Positions 26,749 through 35,671 of a stretch of DNA of 64,000 bases are shown here, one piece after another. Source of the DNA: Akkermansia sp. RCC_12PD (GTDB lineage Bacteria > Verrucomicrobiota > Verrucomicrobiia > Verrucomicrobiales > Akkermansiaceae); the NCBI RefSeq assembly GCF_036417355.1, contig NZ_CP143889.1, positions 1,488,001-1,552,000 on the forward strand. Direction: 5' to 3'. Under the pieces are notes generated by a model. That model worked only from the letters and a program-made list of their open reading frames with translations, had not been told where the DNA came from and did no database searches. The position numbers were made by a program, and so were the translations under genes. The first letter of the stretch is position 1. The number at the start of each line of letters is the position of its first letter.

Positions 26749-27204
26749 TCAGAAAATGCCGAAGGATTGGTTAATGTCGGAAATGCTGGCGTTTTCACGC
26801 AGGGCGACTTCTTCATAGGCCGAGGGTTCCCATAATTCGAAATAGCCGCCGCGGCCGGCGAGACGCACCGCGGAACTCAGTTGTGCATGCTCGCACATGG
26901 GTTTGGGAATCAGCAGCTTGCCCTGGGCGTTGATGATGGCTTCCACGCAATTTGCGTATAGTTTGCCGATGAACAGGTCGATCTGCGCTTCACTATAGCC
27001 TGGCGCAGATTTAATTTTTTCAATGAGTTGCAGGAATTTGTCCTTGGTGTAGACTTTCACCGTCGGCAGGTCAAGGCGCCGTCCGGATAGCAGGAGCAGG
27101 GCACAGCCTTCGCTTGGCCTCCATTCCGTCGGAATTGCAATCCGGTTTTTGGGGTCAAGCTTGTGCGTGTATGCACCAAATAGGTTGTCTGATACACTGC
27201 TCAT
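26749..27204 (-). CDS. mraZ: Transcriptional regulator and division/cell wall cluster protein MraZ
   Basis: 151 residues from the ATG at 27204, which gives the usual start MSSVSDNLFGAYTHKLDPKN. A longer reading starts inside the promoter palindrome. Two AbrB/SpoVT-like halves are seen: AYTHKLDPKNRIAIPTEWR in the first and AIINAQGKLLIPKPM in the second, each with the conserved Asp/Gly-x-x-x-Arg/Lys-Ile-x-Ile-Pro signature. In other bacteria MraZ binds its own promoter and controls the dcw operon. It is the first gene of the cluster here. Confidence 0.94.
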   Translation of the reverse strand: MSSVSDNLFGAYTHKLDPKNRIAIPTEWRPSEGCALLLLSGRRLDLPTVKVYTKDKFLQLIEKIKSAPGYSEAQIDLFIGKLYANCVEAIINAQGKLLIPKPMCEHAQLSSAVRLAGRGGYFELWEPSAYEEVALRENASISDINQSFGIF

Positions 27205-27216
27205 CGCCTGCAAGTA

Positions 27217-27262
27217 CACTACGTAGTGCTTTCAATACACTTTAATGCACCTGAAATGTCAA
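27217..27262 (-). promoter_or_regulatory. dcw operon promoter with palindrome and direct repeats (candidate MraZ sites)
   Basis: On the minus strand TTGACA (complement of 27257-27262), a 17-bp spacer and TGTATT (complement of 27234-27239) form a good sigma-70-type promoter. GGTG and AGTG repeats spaced 10 bp apart lie in the spacer and -10 region, with another AGTG 21 bp further on. A perfect 12-bp palindrome, CACTACGTAGTG (27217-27228), covers the expected transcription start. Family MraZ proteins bind direct repeats near -10, so these are the best candidates for autoregulation, though the motif is not the E. coli one. Confidence 0.65.
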
Positions 27263-27362
27263 CCCCGTACTGGATAAAGTCATTCTTTTCTTGCATGAAT
27301 GCCGGGAAAAAAGCATTGATCCGGTCTTGCCCCGCCTACGGGAGAGGATTATATTTCCGCCC

Positions 27363-28142
27363 ATGATGCAGTTTTGCGTGTTGGGCAGCGGCAGCGGAGG
27401 AAATGCCACCATTGTGAAAGCGGGGGATACCGTGTTGCTGGTGGATGCCGGGTTCAGCGCCGCAAGGCTCAGGGAAAGAATGAAATATGCCGGAGTAGAA
27501 CCGGACGACTTGGATGCCATTCTGCTTACTCACGAACACGCCGACCACATGAAGGGCGTGCATCAGTTCACCAGAAAGCACGCCGTGCGCGTGTACGCCA
27601 CGCGTCATACTGCCATGTGCGTCCAGGAAAAGGCTCCGGAAGCTCCCTGGACCTATTTTGAAAAAGGACAGTCTTTCAAGATAGGGGATATTGTCATTAC
27701 GCCTTTTCCCACCTACCATGATGCCGTGGACCCCGTGGGCTTCAAGTTTGAGACGGAACAGTCCAGCCTAGGCTTTATCAGCGATACCGGGCAGGCGCCC
27801 GGATGCGTGGCGGAATATCTGTCCATGGTGGACAGCCTGGTAGTGGAATCCAATTACGATCCGGAGATGCTGGCGGCTACGCCCAAAAGGCCGTGGCCGC
27901 TGAAACAGCGCATAGCGTCCGGACACGGCCATCTTTCCAACGAACAGGCGTGCGACCTGTTGAGGCGTGTGGCGCACAATGCCCTGAAAAATGTTGTTTT
28001 GGCCCATTTAAGCGCTGAAAGCAATTCTCCGGCGTTGGCAGAAAGCCTGATGCGTGCTACATTGCATGACATAGGTCTCGGCTCCACCTCCCTGTTCTGC
28101 GCCATGCAGGATTCATCTCTTCCGTGGATACGGGTGTGCTGA
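27363..28142 (+). CDS. MBL-fold metallohydrolase (WalJ/YycJ-like)
   Basis: 259 residues from the ATG at 27363. An earlier in-frame ATG at 27291 would add 24 residues with no family match. The N-terminus MMQFCVLGSGSGGNATIVKA and the metal motif LLTHEHADHMKGV (HxHxDH) are typical of the YycJ branch. SLGFISDTG gives the bridging Asp, and GHGHLSNEQA and VVLAHLSAESNSP complete the site. Relatives act as exonucleases or phosphodiesterases, but the substrate here is unknown. It is transcribed away from mraZ across a shared 158-base intergenic region. Confidence 0.85.
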   Translation: MMQFCVLGSGSGGNATIVKAGDTVLLVDAGFSAARLRERMKYAGVEPDDLDAILLTHEHADHMKGVHQFTRKHAVRVYATRHTAMCVQEKAPEAPWTYFEKGQSFKIGDIVITPFPTYHDAVDPVGFKFETEQSSLGFISDTGQAPGCVAEYLSMVDSLVVESNYDPEMLAATPKRPWPLKQRIASGHGHLSNEQACDLLRRVAHNALKNVVLAHLSAESNSPALAESLMRATLHDIGLGSTSLFCAMQDSSLPWIRVC

Positions 28143-28173
28143 TCCCCGTTTTTCTTCCTTCCCCCGCCCCGTC

Positions 28174-28830
28174 ATGTTCCTCTCCATCTGTGAAATCATG
28201 AGTACCATCATTGGCGCCCTGGCGGGATCCATTGCTTCTTCGCGGGTGAAGATGGACTTGTTCGGCGTGATCGTGTGCGGAACGCTGGCCGCTCTGGGCG
28301 GAGGAACCGTGCGCGACCTGCTGCTGGATATCCCGGTGTACTGGACGCTTCCCAGTGGGGAAATTTTTGTTCTTGCCGCCGTCATTACCAGTCTGGCGAC
28401 CTTCTACCTGGCCCAGAAGTATCCGCCGCCCCTGGGAACCATCCGCGTGGCGGACGCCATTGTGCTGGCCCTCTTCGGCATGATTGGCACGGAAAAATCA
28501 TATTTGCACGGCTATACGCCTACCGTTTCCGTGATGATGGGGATCTGCACCGGCGTGGCGGGAGGCCTGCTGCGCGATGTGCTGACCGGAAACGTTCCCT
28601 ACGTTTTCCGTCCCGGTGAATTGTATGCCACGGCGGCGCTCATGGGCGGCGTGGCCTATGCCGCGCTCTCTTATCTGGGCATCGACTCTTCCACCTGCTT
28701 TGTGACGGGGTTCGTCGTGACGCTTTCCGTACGCCTGGCGGCCATTCGCTGGAACTGGAACCTGCCTTCCTACATTCCGCTGTTTTCTCCGGAAGCGGAG
28801 GCGGAAGTTTCCGAAGATTCTGAACCGTAA
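28174..28830 (+). CDS. TRIC-type channel / UPF0126 family membrane protein
   Basis: 218 residues with about seven membrane helices and an inverted duplication typical of the family: GTLAALGGGTVRDLLL in the first half and GVAGGLLRDVLTGNVPYVF in the second, both with the Gly-Gly-x-x-Arg-Asp pore motif. Bacterial relatives form trimeric cation or small-solute channels in the inner membrane. The gene follows the MBL hydrolase with a 31-base gap and may share its transcript. ATG at 28198 (residue 9) is a possible alternative start. Confidence 0.85.
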   Translation: MFLSICEIMSTIIGALAGSIASSRVKMDLFGVIVCGTLAALGGGTVRDLLLDIPVYWTLPSGEIFVLAAVITSLATFYLAQKYPPPLGTIRVADAIVLALFGMIGTEKSYLHGYTPTVSVMMGICTGVAGGLLRDVLTGNVPYVFRPGELYATAALMGGVAYAALSYLGIDSSTCFVTGFVVTLSVRLAAIRWNWNLPSYIPLFSPEAEAEVSEDSEP

Positions 28831-28914
28831 GGCGTAAAAGTCTTCGTGAATATCCCGCAAAAACAAGTACCGTGAAGCAGGGAGAAGGTTGCGGAACATT
28901 TTAAAATGGAAGTA

Positions 28915-29265
28915 TTAAGACATCATGGACATTGAGCCAGTTGTTGCTGTTTTCGCTCTCCGGATGCAGGAAATTGTCCGTTTCATTGGAGACGACGGCT
29001 CTTGTTCAAGATTTTTGTCATTGTCGGAATTTGTAAAGTAAATAAATTCAATTATTTCTGTAGATTTATTGATCTCCATTGCCCAGCAGTTGATCACATT
29101 ACGGTTGAATTTATTTCCTTCATGGGTATCCACTTCTCCTATCTTGAAATCATTTTGATAAATGTTGCTGTTAAGGGTGTCCTCTCCCATATGCCATTCC
29201 TGTGCATGCACCATACTTCCTGATGTATTTTCCCCGTTGGCAATGAAAGGATGATCAATTCCCAT
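28915..29265 (-). CDS. Possible small protein of unknown function
   Basis: 116 codons, starting MGIDHPFIANGENTSGSMVH. I do not recognise a family. The frame is richer in A and T than its surroundings and rich in Asn, Glu and Ser, with no signal peptide or membrane segment. It stands alone in a 717-base gap between the TRIC gene and mnmE, with no clear promoter. It could be a remnant of a larger gene. The remaining bases of the gap (28831-28914 and 29266-29547) show nothing I can name. Confidence 0.3.
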   Translation of the reverse strand: MGIDHPFIANGENTSGSMVHAQEWHMGEDTLNSNIYQNDFKIGEVDTHEGNKFNRNVINCWAMEINKSTEIIEFIYFTNSDNDKNLEQEPSSPMKRTISCIRRAKTATTGSMSMMS

Positions 29266-29547
29266 ATGCCTTTTTTCCCAGGCCGTTACGGATGGATGCC
29301 GGAACGCCGGAAAAATTGTCCTGTCGCCATAACAGCAGGTTGCCGGCTGTTGCAGCCCAGGACAAATTGTAAGCGGTGCCGTCCCATCATTTTTTGGGGA
29401 ATTTACGAAGACCTTCCGCGGGAAAATATGTTTTTGCCTGAACAGGAAGGATGCAGAAGGAGGAAACAGCGCGAAAATAAAGTAACCCGCGCATGAGAGA
29501 TATATTGAAGATAATCAATAAGATTTGCTATCATCCTTGCCAAGGTA

Positions 29548-30897
29548 TTACTTTCCCAGGCAGAAGGAGGAAAAAATGGCTCCCAGCACGTCTTCCGTGT
29601 CCACGGCTCCCGTGATTTCCCCCAGATGGGCCAGAGCTTCCCGCAGTTCCAGAGCCGTGAATTCCGGGCTTTCCTGCCGGGAGATGGATTCCGAGGCCAG
29701 GTGGACGTGTTCCAGGCACAGGCCCAGTTCATGCTGGTGCCTGGCGTTGATGGCCACCAGGGAGCTTCCCGCTTCACAGGGCAGTTGGGATGCAAAGGTG
29801 CGGATAATGGCTTCTTCCAGCTCTTTCCTGCCTTCTCCCGTGGAACAGGAGAAATGGATTCCGGAAACTTCCTGCCAGTCCGAATGGATCCCCAGGTCGC
29901 ATTTGTTCAGGATTAGCAGGCTGGGCGTATTGCGGTTTTCAGCCAGAAGAGGGGCGGTCCGCGGAAGGGAGGCGTCCATCACTTCCAGAACCAGGTCTGC
30001 GGTTTCCAGTGCCCTGTTAGTTCGCAGAATGCCGGCCTGTTCAATGACGTCGGAGGATTCCCTGACTCCTGCCGTGTCAATCAGGCGCAGGGCCAGCCCG
30101 GCGATCTGGATGGATTCTTCCACGGTGTCCCGCGTGGTTCCGGCAATGTTGCTGACAATGGCGCGTTCGTATCCCAGCAAGGTGTTGAGCAGGCTGGATT
30201 TGCCGACGTTGGGCGGTCCTGCGATGGCTGTCCGGATACCCTCCCTCAACAGGCGTCCTGCGGCAGCCGAACCCAGCAGGCCGGAAAGCTGTTCTTCTGC
30301 GTTGCCGAGCCGTGAGAGAAGGGCGGACGCAGTGTCCGGAGAAATATCCTCGTCCGGGAAATCAATATAGGCTTCCACATGTGCCAGGACGTGGACAAGC
30401 TCGTCCTTAAGTTCATCCACCCGTGCCCCGATGTTTCCGTCCAGCTGGGATTGCGCGGCTCTCAGCGCCAGATCGCTTCCCGCGGAGATTACGTCCATGA
30501 CGGCTTCCGCCTGGGTCAGGTCCATTCGTCCGTTCAGGAAGGCCCTTTTCGTAAATTCTCCCGGTTCCGCCGGAGATGCCCCGCACCGGTACAGGCGTTT
30601 CAGGAGGCGTTCCGTTACCAGCATGCCGCCGTGGCAGGAAATCTCCACCGTATCTTCCCCCGTATAGCTGGCGGGAGCCGGGAAGTAGGTAAGCAGCACC
30701 TGGTCGATGGGGGTGCCTTCCGCATCCAGCAGATGAGTCAAGACGGCGCGGCGGGGATGCAGGCGCTCCGCAAGACTCGGGCGGGTGCATTTGGCCAGGA
30801 TCTCCATACACCGACCACCGCTCATGCGGATGATGGCGATGGCTCCCTGGCCTGCGGCGGTCGCCTGGGCGGCTATGGTGCGTTCCGGACCAATCAT
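29548..30897 (-). CDS. mnmE: tRNA uridine-5-carboxymethylaminomethyl modification GTPase
   Basis: 449 residues, normal length. MnmE works with MnmG to add the cmnm5 group to U34 of certain tRNAs. An N-terminal tetrahydrofolate-binding domain (AIIRMSGGR, FTKRAFLNGRMDLTQAEAVM) is followed by the inserted G domain (IAGPPNVGKSSLLNTLLG, IAGTTRDTVEE, LIDTAGVRES, LILNKCDL). The C-terminus is FCLGK, the conserved catalytic Cys motif. It overlaps mnmA by ATGA. mnmG is not in the window. Confidence 0.97.
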   Translation of the reverse strand: MIGPERTIAAQATAAGQGAIAIIRMSGGRCMEILAKCTRPSLAERLHPRRAVLTHLLDAEGTPIDQVLLTYFPAPASYTGEDTVEISCHGGMLVTERLLKRLYRCGASPAEPGEFTKRAFLNGRMDLTQAEAVMDVISAGSDLALRAAQSQLDGNIGARVDELKDELVHVLAHVEAYIDFPDEDISPDTASALLSRLGNAEEQLSGLLGSAAAGRLLREGIRTAIAGPPNVGKSSLLNTLLGYERAIVSNIAGTTRDTVEESIQIAGLALRLIDTAGVRESSDVIEQAGILRTNRALETADLVLEVMDASLPRTAPLLAENRNTPSLLILNKCDLGIHSDWQEVSGIHFSCSTGEGRKELEEAIIRTFASQLPCEAGSSLVAINARHQHELGLCLEHVHLASESISRQESPEFTALELREALAHLGEITGAVDTEDVLGAIFSSFCLGK

Positions 30898-31967
30898 GAC
30901 TCTATGGATTCAAAGAAGCCGCCGCCAAGCAGTTTGCCGCCATCGTAAAACGCGCATACCTGCCCCACGGCCAGGGCGCGCAGCGGCACGTCAAAGCTCA
31001 GGCGCACCTTTCCTTCCTCCAGATATTCGCAGGCGGCCCATTCCGCCTTGGCGCGGTAGCGCGGCTGGGCCATAATGCGGGAGGGCAACGGTAACAGGGT
31101 GTTGGAGATGCCGCCGACAACCGCATGGGAGGCATACAGGCCCTGTGTGGAAGTCTCTTCATACCCCAGGATAAGCTGGTTGCGCTTCACGTCCTTCCCC
31201 ACGACGACGTACGCGACTCCTTCCCGCGGAGAAGCCACTCCGTGTCCCTTCCTCTGACCCATCGTGAAAAGGTGCAGTCCGTTGTGGGTGCCGAGAATCC
31301 TGCCTTCCGTATCCACAATTTTTCCGGGTTTGTCCGGCAGGTAGTGCCGCAGGAAGTCGCTCATCTTCACCTGGCCGATGAAGCAGATGCCCTGGCTGTC
31401 TTTCTTGTGGGCTGTGGGAAGGCCGTATTTGTCCGCCAGCGCGCGTACTTCCGGTTTCAGCAGATCGCCCAGGGGAAACATGGCCTTGGCAATCTGGGCG
31501 GGCCGCATCAGAGAGAGGAAATAGGACTGGTCCTTGTTTGGGTCACGGCCGCGCAGGATGAAGGAGCCCTGCGGCGTGTCGAGCCTGCGGGCATAGTGGC
31601 CGGTGGCGACGTACTCGAATCCTTGTTCCAGGGCATAATCCAGAAACACGCCGAATTTCATTTCTCGGTTGCATAGCACATCCGGATTCGGCGTGCAGCC
31701 GGCACGGTAGCCTTCAATCAAATAGTTCACGATGCGTGCGCGGTATTTTTCCACGAGGTCGATCACACGGAATTCGATCCCGATTTTTTGAGCGACAGCC
31801 AGCGCGTCCCGAATGTCCTGTTCCCATGGGCATTCCCCGGGAATGCCTTCATCATTCACCCAGTTTTTCATGTAAGCCCCCACGACTTCATGGCCCTGCT
31901 CCACGAGCAGCGCCGCCGCAACGGAACTGTCCACTCCGCCGGATAAGCCTACAAGAATACGTGCCAC
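30894..31967 (-). CDS. mnmA: tRNA-specific 2-thiouridylase
   Basis: 357 residues from a GTG at 31967, chosen because it gives the family start VARILVGLSGGVDSSVAAAL. The frame is open upstream to an ATG at 32105, but the added 46 residues look unrelated to MnmA. The PP-loop SGGVDSS, the Cys of LCNREMKFG, HKKDSQGICFIG with the second catalytic Cys, and MGQRKGHG are all present. MnmA thiolates U34 of Lys, Glu and Gln tRNAs. It overlaps mnmE, whose product modifies position 5 of the same base, so the two genes make one functional unit. Confidence 0.93.
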   Translation of the reverse strand: MARILVGLSGGVDSSVAAALLVEQGHEVVGAYMKNWVNDEGIPGECPWEQDIRDALAVAQKIGIEFRVIDLVEKYRARIVNYLIEGYRAGCTPNPDVLCNREMKFGVFLDYALEQGFEYVATGHYARRLDTPQGSFILRGRDPNKDQSYFLSLMRPAQIAKAMFPLGDLLKPEVRALADKYGLPTAHKKDSQGICFIGQVKMSDFLRHYLPDKPGKIVDTEGRILGTHNGLHLFTMGQRKGHGVASPREGVAYVVVGKDVKRNQLILGYEETSTQGLYASHAVVGGISNTLLPLPSRIMAQPRYRAKAEWAACEYLEEGKVRLSFDVPLRALAVGQVCAFYDGGKLLGGGFFESIES

Positions 31968-32803
31968 TGTGCTGGAAGGAAAATTGATGCCGACGCTCCC
32001 TGTCTCCGTTTGCGAGATTCGCTGCGCCAACTCCTGTAAATCAAATATGGCCCGGCAAGCCAAGGAAAAAGTGGCATCATTACGTGATGGGAAAGGCTTT
32101 CCCATTGGTCAGAAGGAAGGGATGTGGCGGACGGATCCAGTGTTTCAGGAGGTGAAGTCCTCCGTATGGGAAGATAACCGTCTGGAAAGATTTGAATTTA
32201 TGATTTTTTTGTCTGATTGCGATTTAGGCGACTGATACGATTTATGGAAAGACTGTTTTTTTGAGAAACTGCCTTTTTTGATCATGGTGCTGTCCGGGCT
32301 GTTTTCGATCCGTCTTATTATTAATTGACTTTAAATGCTTTTACCATGTGGCTGAATAAATTAGGTGGAGGCGTATGCATAGCGTTCTGGATACTTTATG
32401 CGTTGCTGTCATGTTATTTTTTAATTAGTTTTTTGAATTTCAACAAGTTGTGATATGATTATTTGCGGTATTATGGACAATGGATGGAAGGATTGATGCC
32501 ATGCAGGGATTTATTTGATCAAAAAGGGCCGTTGATCTGATCTATGGAGTGACCTTTTTATTGTTCAAATGATTTTGGCTGGTCTTTCTGCTGGAGCTGG
32601 TGACCATATTTGTTTCCATGGCATTCAGTTATAAGATTGATGTTCTATTTGTTTCCGCCAAAAAGGCGTTTTTTATTTTTTTGCTGCTTGTTTTACTCCT
32701 TTGCAGTTTTCCCTATTATGGAGAGAATATACGGTTACCGTTTATACTCCAGCACGTGGCAGAATGGATGAAGTGCCGCATTGGTTACTTTGAAATCCGT
32801 TCG
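31968..32803. other. AT-rich gap between mnmA and the unknown gene at 32804
   Basis: No sure gene is visible. A hydrophobic 35-codon frame lies at 32346-32453 (listed separately). The frame of the next gene is open back to 32600, but that part encodes a hydrophobic stretch unlike the start of its paralogue and is not included. Confidence 0.4.
32346..32453 (+). CDS. Possible 35-residue single-span membrane peptide
   Basis: ATG at 32346 to TGA at 32451-32453. The peptide (MWLNKLGGGVCIAFWILYAL then LSCYFLISFLNFNKL) is almost entirely one hydrophobic helix flanked by Asn and Lys. No ribosome binding site is visible and AT-rich DNA often codes for such runs by chance, so support is weak. Confidence 0.2.
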   Translation: MWLNKLGGGVCIAFWILYALLSCYFLISFLNFNKL

Positions 32804-33904
32804 ATGAAAATAAACACCATACCGGGGGCGCATTATGCCCTTACTTGTACAACTGGCTGTACCGTGAAAGCCATTCTCAATGACGGAAAGAGGTCTCTCA
32901 CCATACTGGAAGTAACTGCTGCCGGACAATTCTGTTTTACCGCTCCTACGGAAACCGTAGAGGTCTCCGATGAGAATGCCCTTGTAACGCAGACTTTTAA
33001 GGGCGCCGTTTTGGGATTGTCTGCCCAAGACGGCGGTATTAAAAACGGTGAGGATGCTGTTCTGAAGAATTTGACAGCCCAGGGAGGTACGTTTTCCAGC
33101 ACTGTGAACGCCAACGGGGGGATTAATATTCCCGTAGCTCCATCCATGGACACGCAGGCGGCCAGATTCCGCGAGGTGCAGCTTCTTCAGGAGATGGAGT
33201 TTTCTCCATTGAGGACTTATTTCAAGTCTCCCGACCCTGTTCCCTTTGGCGTGCTTCTGGACCGTTTTTGGTGGGCTGCCAACAGAGATAATATGCCGGC
33301 ATGGACAGTAGCCACGGCCGAGTTTTCCCAGATCAGTCCTGACTATTTCAATTTCGATTACGACAGCTTGACGAGTTGCTATTTTCCGATGTCCTGCGGT
33401 TTGGGGTTTGGACGGTGTTTCGATTCCATCGCCATCGGCAATGTTGCTTTCAATGCGGATTACGCGAGCCTGGATGGAGATCCGTTTGTCACGCCCGCGG
33501 ATTATATGAGGTATTGGGTTGATGTTCAGATTGGCCGTCCGGCCAATGCTCAGTGCAGCGTGTTTGTCCGCATGTTCTGGTGGGATCGTGGTTCCAACAG
33601 TCTCGTCAATACCGAGTATCGCTCTTCAGTTCCTGACAGTCTTGCGTTGCGGGGGGTGGCCTTGTCCATGACGAGTGAGTTTTCCGGGGTGTGGCTGGTT
33701 GGTTTTGATAAGAAGGTTGGCCGTCTTGTTTCCTATAAGGTTTTGCCGGAGACGTTTGAAGGGAGTTCCTATCGTGGGGTACTATCCAATAATAGATTGT
33801 CTCTGGCAAAGACAGGATGGCATGCGGCTATGGGAGTCCATGCTCCCCGGTATTATGGAGGGACTGTTGTGGGAGAGTGGTGCAGTTTGATTCAGGCCAG
33901 TTAG
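32804..33904 (+). CDS. Protein of unknown function, first gene of a two-gene unit; paralogue decayed at 38418-39635
   Basis: 366 residues from the ATG at 32804. This start is chosen because the decayed paralogue begins at the matching place (MKINTIPGAHYALTCTTGCT here, MKVDTIKGSSYAVTCTKACT there). The N-terminal 110 residues are a beta-rich region with repeated short strands, and EVSDENALVTQTFKGAVLGL aligns well between copies. The C-terminal part has many aromatic residues (FWWAANRDN, RMFWWDRG) and ends GTVVGEWCSLIQAS. No signal peptide is seen from this start. I do not recognise a family. The next gene begins 4 bases after its stop. Confidence 0.6.
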   Translation: MKINTIPGAHYALTCTTGCTVKAILNDGKRSLTILEVTAAGQFCFTAPTETVEVSDENALVTQTFKGAVLGLSAQDGGIKNGEDAVLKNLTAQGGTFSSTVNANGGINIPVAPSMDTQAARFREVQLLQEMEFSPLRTYFKSPDPVPFGVLLDRFWWAANRDNMPAWTVATAEFSQISPDYFNFDYDSLTSCYFPMSCGLGFGRCFDSIAIGNVAFNADYASLDGDPFVTPADYMRYWVDVQIGRPANAQCSVFVRMFWWDRGSNSLVNTEYRSSVPDSLALRGVALSMTSEFSGVWLVGFDKKVGRLVSYKVLPETFEGSSYRGVLSNNRLSLAKTGWHAAMGVHAPRYYGGTVVGEWCSLIQAS

Positions 33905-33908
33905 AGTT

Positions 33909-34388
33909 ATGAGTGAAAGACAATTACAAATTCAGTTTCCCCGGCCCGGAGTGTGGGAGGAGTTTACGATGACCGCCGTGTACCGGGATGCGGAGGGTTA
34001 CATCCGCACGGACCGCTATACGCAAAAAGAAATACCCTCCAATTATCTGGAGGCGTTTGCGGGAGTAGTGTCTGTCCTGTGCGTTTTGTCGGATGACTGG
34101 CAGGCCAGACAGGTGTGGGCGTGTTTGCATGATGCTCCTGCCTTGGAAGAGGAAGATTTTCAGGATTCCTCGAATATTGCAGAAGTCGTAGTTCTGACGG
34201 TGGAAGCGGTTAATGCCGGAGGCGGACGCCGCATGTTTACATCCGCACATTATCCGAAGTTCGCGATTGATGCTGATACCGCCGTGGCGTTTTTCAAGCA
34301 TTTTACCGGGTTCGGTAACAGTGGCATGAAAAATGGAATTGAAGTGGCTGGACGGAAAAAGCTACTGCTACACGGCGAAAAATCATGA
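33909..34388 (+). CDS. Protein of unknown function, second gene of the unit
   Basis: 159 residues, starting MSERQLQIQFPRPGVWEEFT. No family is recognised. It is soluble, acidic in the middle (APALEEEDFQDSSNIAEVVV) and basic at the end. The 4-base distance to the preceding gene indicates translational coupling. Its last 6 bases overlap the end of miaA on the opposite strand. No counterpart is visible beside the decayed paralogue of the upstream gene. Confidence 0.6.
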   Translation: MSERQLQIQFPRPGVWEEFTMTAVYRDAEGYIRTDRYTQKEIPSNYLEAFAGVVSVLCVLSDDWQARQVWACLHDAPALEEEDFQDSSNIAEVVVLTVEAVNAGGGRRMFTSAHYPKFAIDADTAVAFFKHFTGFGNSGMKNGIEVAGRKKLLLHGEKS

Positions 34389-35306
34389 CTTCAGATCCTG
34401 CATGATGCGTTTTGCAAGCTGCCGTGCGGTAGAATTTTGATCGGCCGGCAATTCCCGGAGCCATTGTTCCCGTTTCAACCAGGTGCGCTGGCGTTTGGCG
34501 TATTGCCGGGTGGCAAGAGCCAGTTTCGCTTGGCAGATTTCACGAGTAATCTCCCCGCGAAGCATGCTGCGTATTAATGCTAGACCCAGGGTCCGTTCCG
34601 CCGTGGCGGAGCAGGGCCCCAGGGTGGCTATTTCTTCCACGGCTCCCTCTTGCATCATGCGCGCGGCGCGGAGAGCGATTCTGCTGTCCAGTTCCGGAAC
34701 CTCCCTGGTGATGGCCCAGCCAGGCCCCCGAGGCGGCTTCAGCCAGTTCCGTTTCCAGAAGGAGAGGGGTTTTCCTCCGGCAAGGACAATTTCCAGATTG
34801 CGTTCCACATACCGCCGATTGGAGGAATTGGTCAGGACTGCACCTTCCGGGTCCAGGGAAGCCAGCCTGGCGTACAATTCTTCCGTGGAATAGTTCGCAA
34901 AAGAGGCGCGGAGGGCGGCATTCCCCGGCGGCGCTTCCGACAGGCCGTGAGAAAGGAATTTGAAGTACAGGCCGGAACCGCCCGTGATGATGGCCGTTTT
35001 TCCGCGGGAATGAATATCCTTCACGCACCGCATGGCGCGGTGGTAGTGTTCCGTGGCGTCCCAGGGCATTTGGACTGGAATGATGGAAACCATGTGGTGG
35101 AGAATGCGCGCCCGATCTTCCGGGGAAGGAGCCGCCGTCAGGATGGGAAGTTCCCGGTAGACCTGATAGGCGTCCGAACTGACGATCTCTGCTCCCAGCA
35201 TTTCCGCCAGTTCCACAGCCACGGCGGATTTTCCCGACCCGGTGGGACCTGCCAGGAACAAGGTCATGGGAAACGCTATTTTGTTGGGGGGAAAAGTTTC
35301 AATCAT
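34383..35306 (-). CDS. miaA: tRNA dimethylallyltransferase
   Basis: 307 residues from the ATG at 35306. ATGs at 35318 and 35267 are alternatives, and the last begins just before the P-loop. MiaA adds the isopentenyl group to A37 of tRNAs that read codons starting with U. The P-loop FLAGPTGSGKSAVAVELAEM, ISSDAYQVYR-type segment (VSSDAYQVYRELPI), HHMVSIIP, IITGGSGLYFK and NRRYVERNLEIVLAGGKP are diagnostic, and QYAKRQRTWLKRE is the zinc-finger-less C-terminal signature. It is the third tRNA-modification gene within 6 kb. Confidence 0.95.
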   Translation of the reverse strand: MIETFPPNKIAFPMTLFLAGPTGSGKSAVAVELAEMLGAEIVSSDAYQVYRELPILTAAPSPEDRARILHHMVSIIPVQMPWDATEHYHRAMRCVKDIHSRGKTAIITGGSGLYFKFLSHGLSEAPPGNAALRASFANYSTEELYARLASLDPEGAVLTNSSNRRYVERNLEIVLAGGKPLSFWKRNWLKPPRGPGWAITREVPELDSRIALRAARMMQEGAVEEIATLGPCSATAERTLGLALIRSMLRGEITREICQAKLALATRQYAKRQRTWLKREQWLRELPADQNSTARQLAKRIMQDLKS

Positions 35307-35671
35307 AACATGGAGCAATGGCGGATAGTGCTTGTTGTTTCCGTGAGATACCTAAAAGCTGTTGAAGAAAAGGGTAAAGTGAAGACGAGATGGCTTCATA
35401 TTTCAGGGCGTTGAGATGCAGGGCGCCCTAAGTGTAAAGGTTGGTATCCTTTCCCGGAAGTAAGAAATAGAGGGGAGGAATACGGACATTTTTTCAAAAT
35501 CCTGTTTGAACAGCATTTTTTGAATATTTCTGTGCGCGATCCTTTTTGGTAATAAGCAGTGGAATGATAATGATGACGGTTGTTTCAGGGCTGTAAATTT
35601 CCTTGTTTTTTTAACGATGGCCATATTTCTTAAAAGAGTCGGCCAACCCAGACTTTTTTGTCCTCTCATAT
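35307..35671. other. Intergenic stretch with nothing recognised
   Basis: A minus-strand frame of about 90 codons runs through here but has no family resemblance and lies beyond the stop of the truncated acyltransferase, so I do not call it. It may include lost parts of that gene. Confidence 0.4.
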
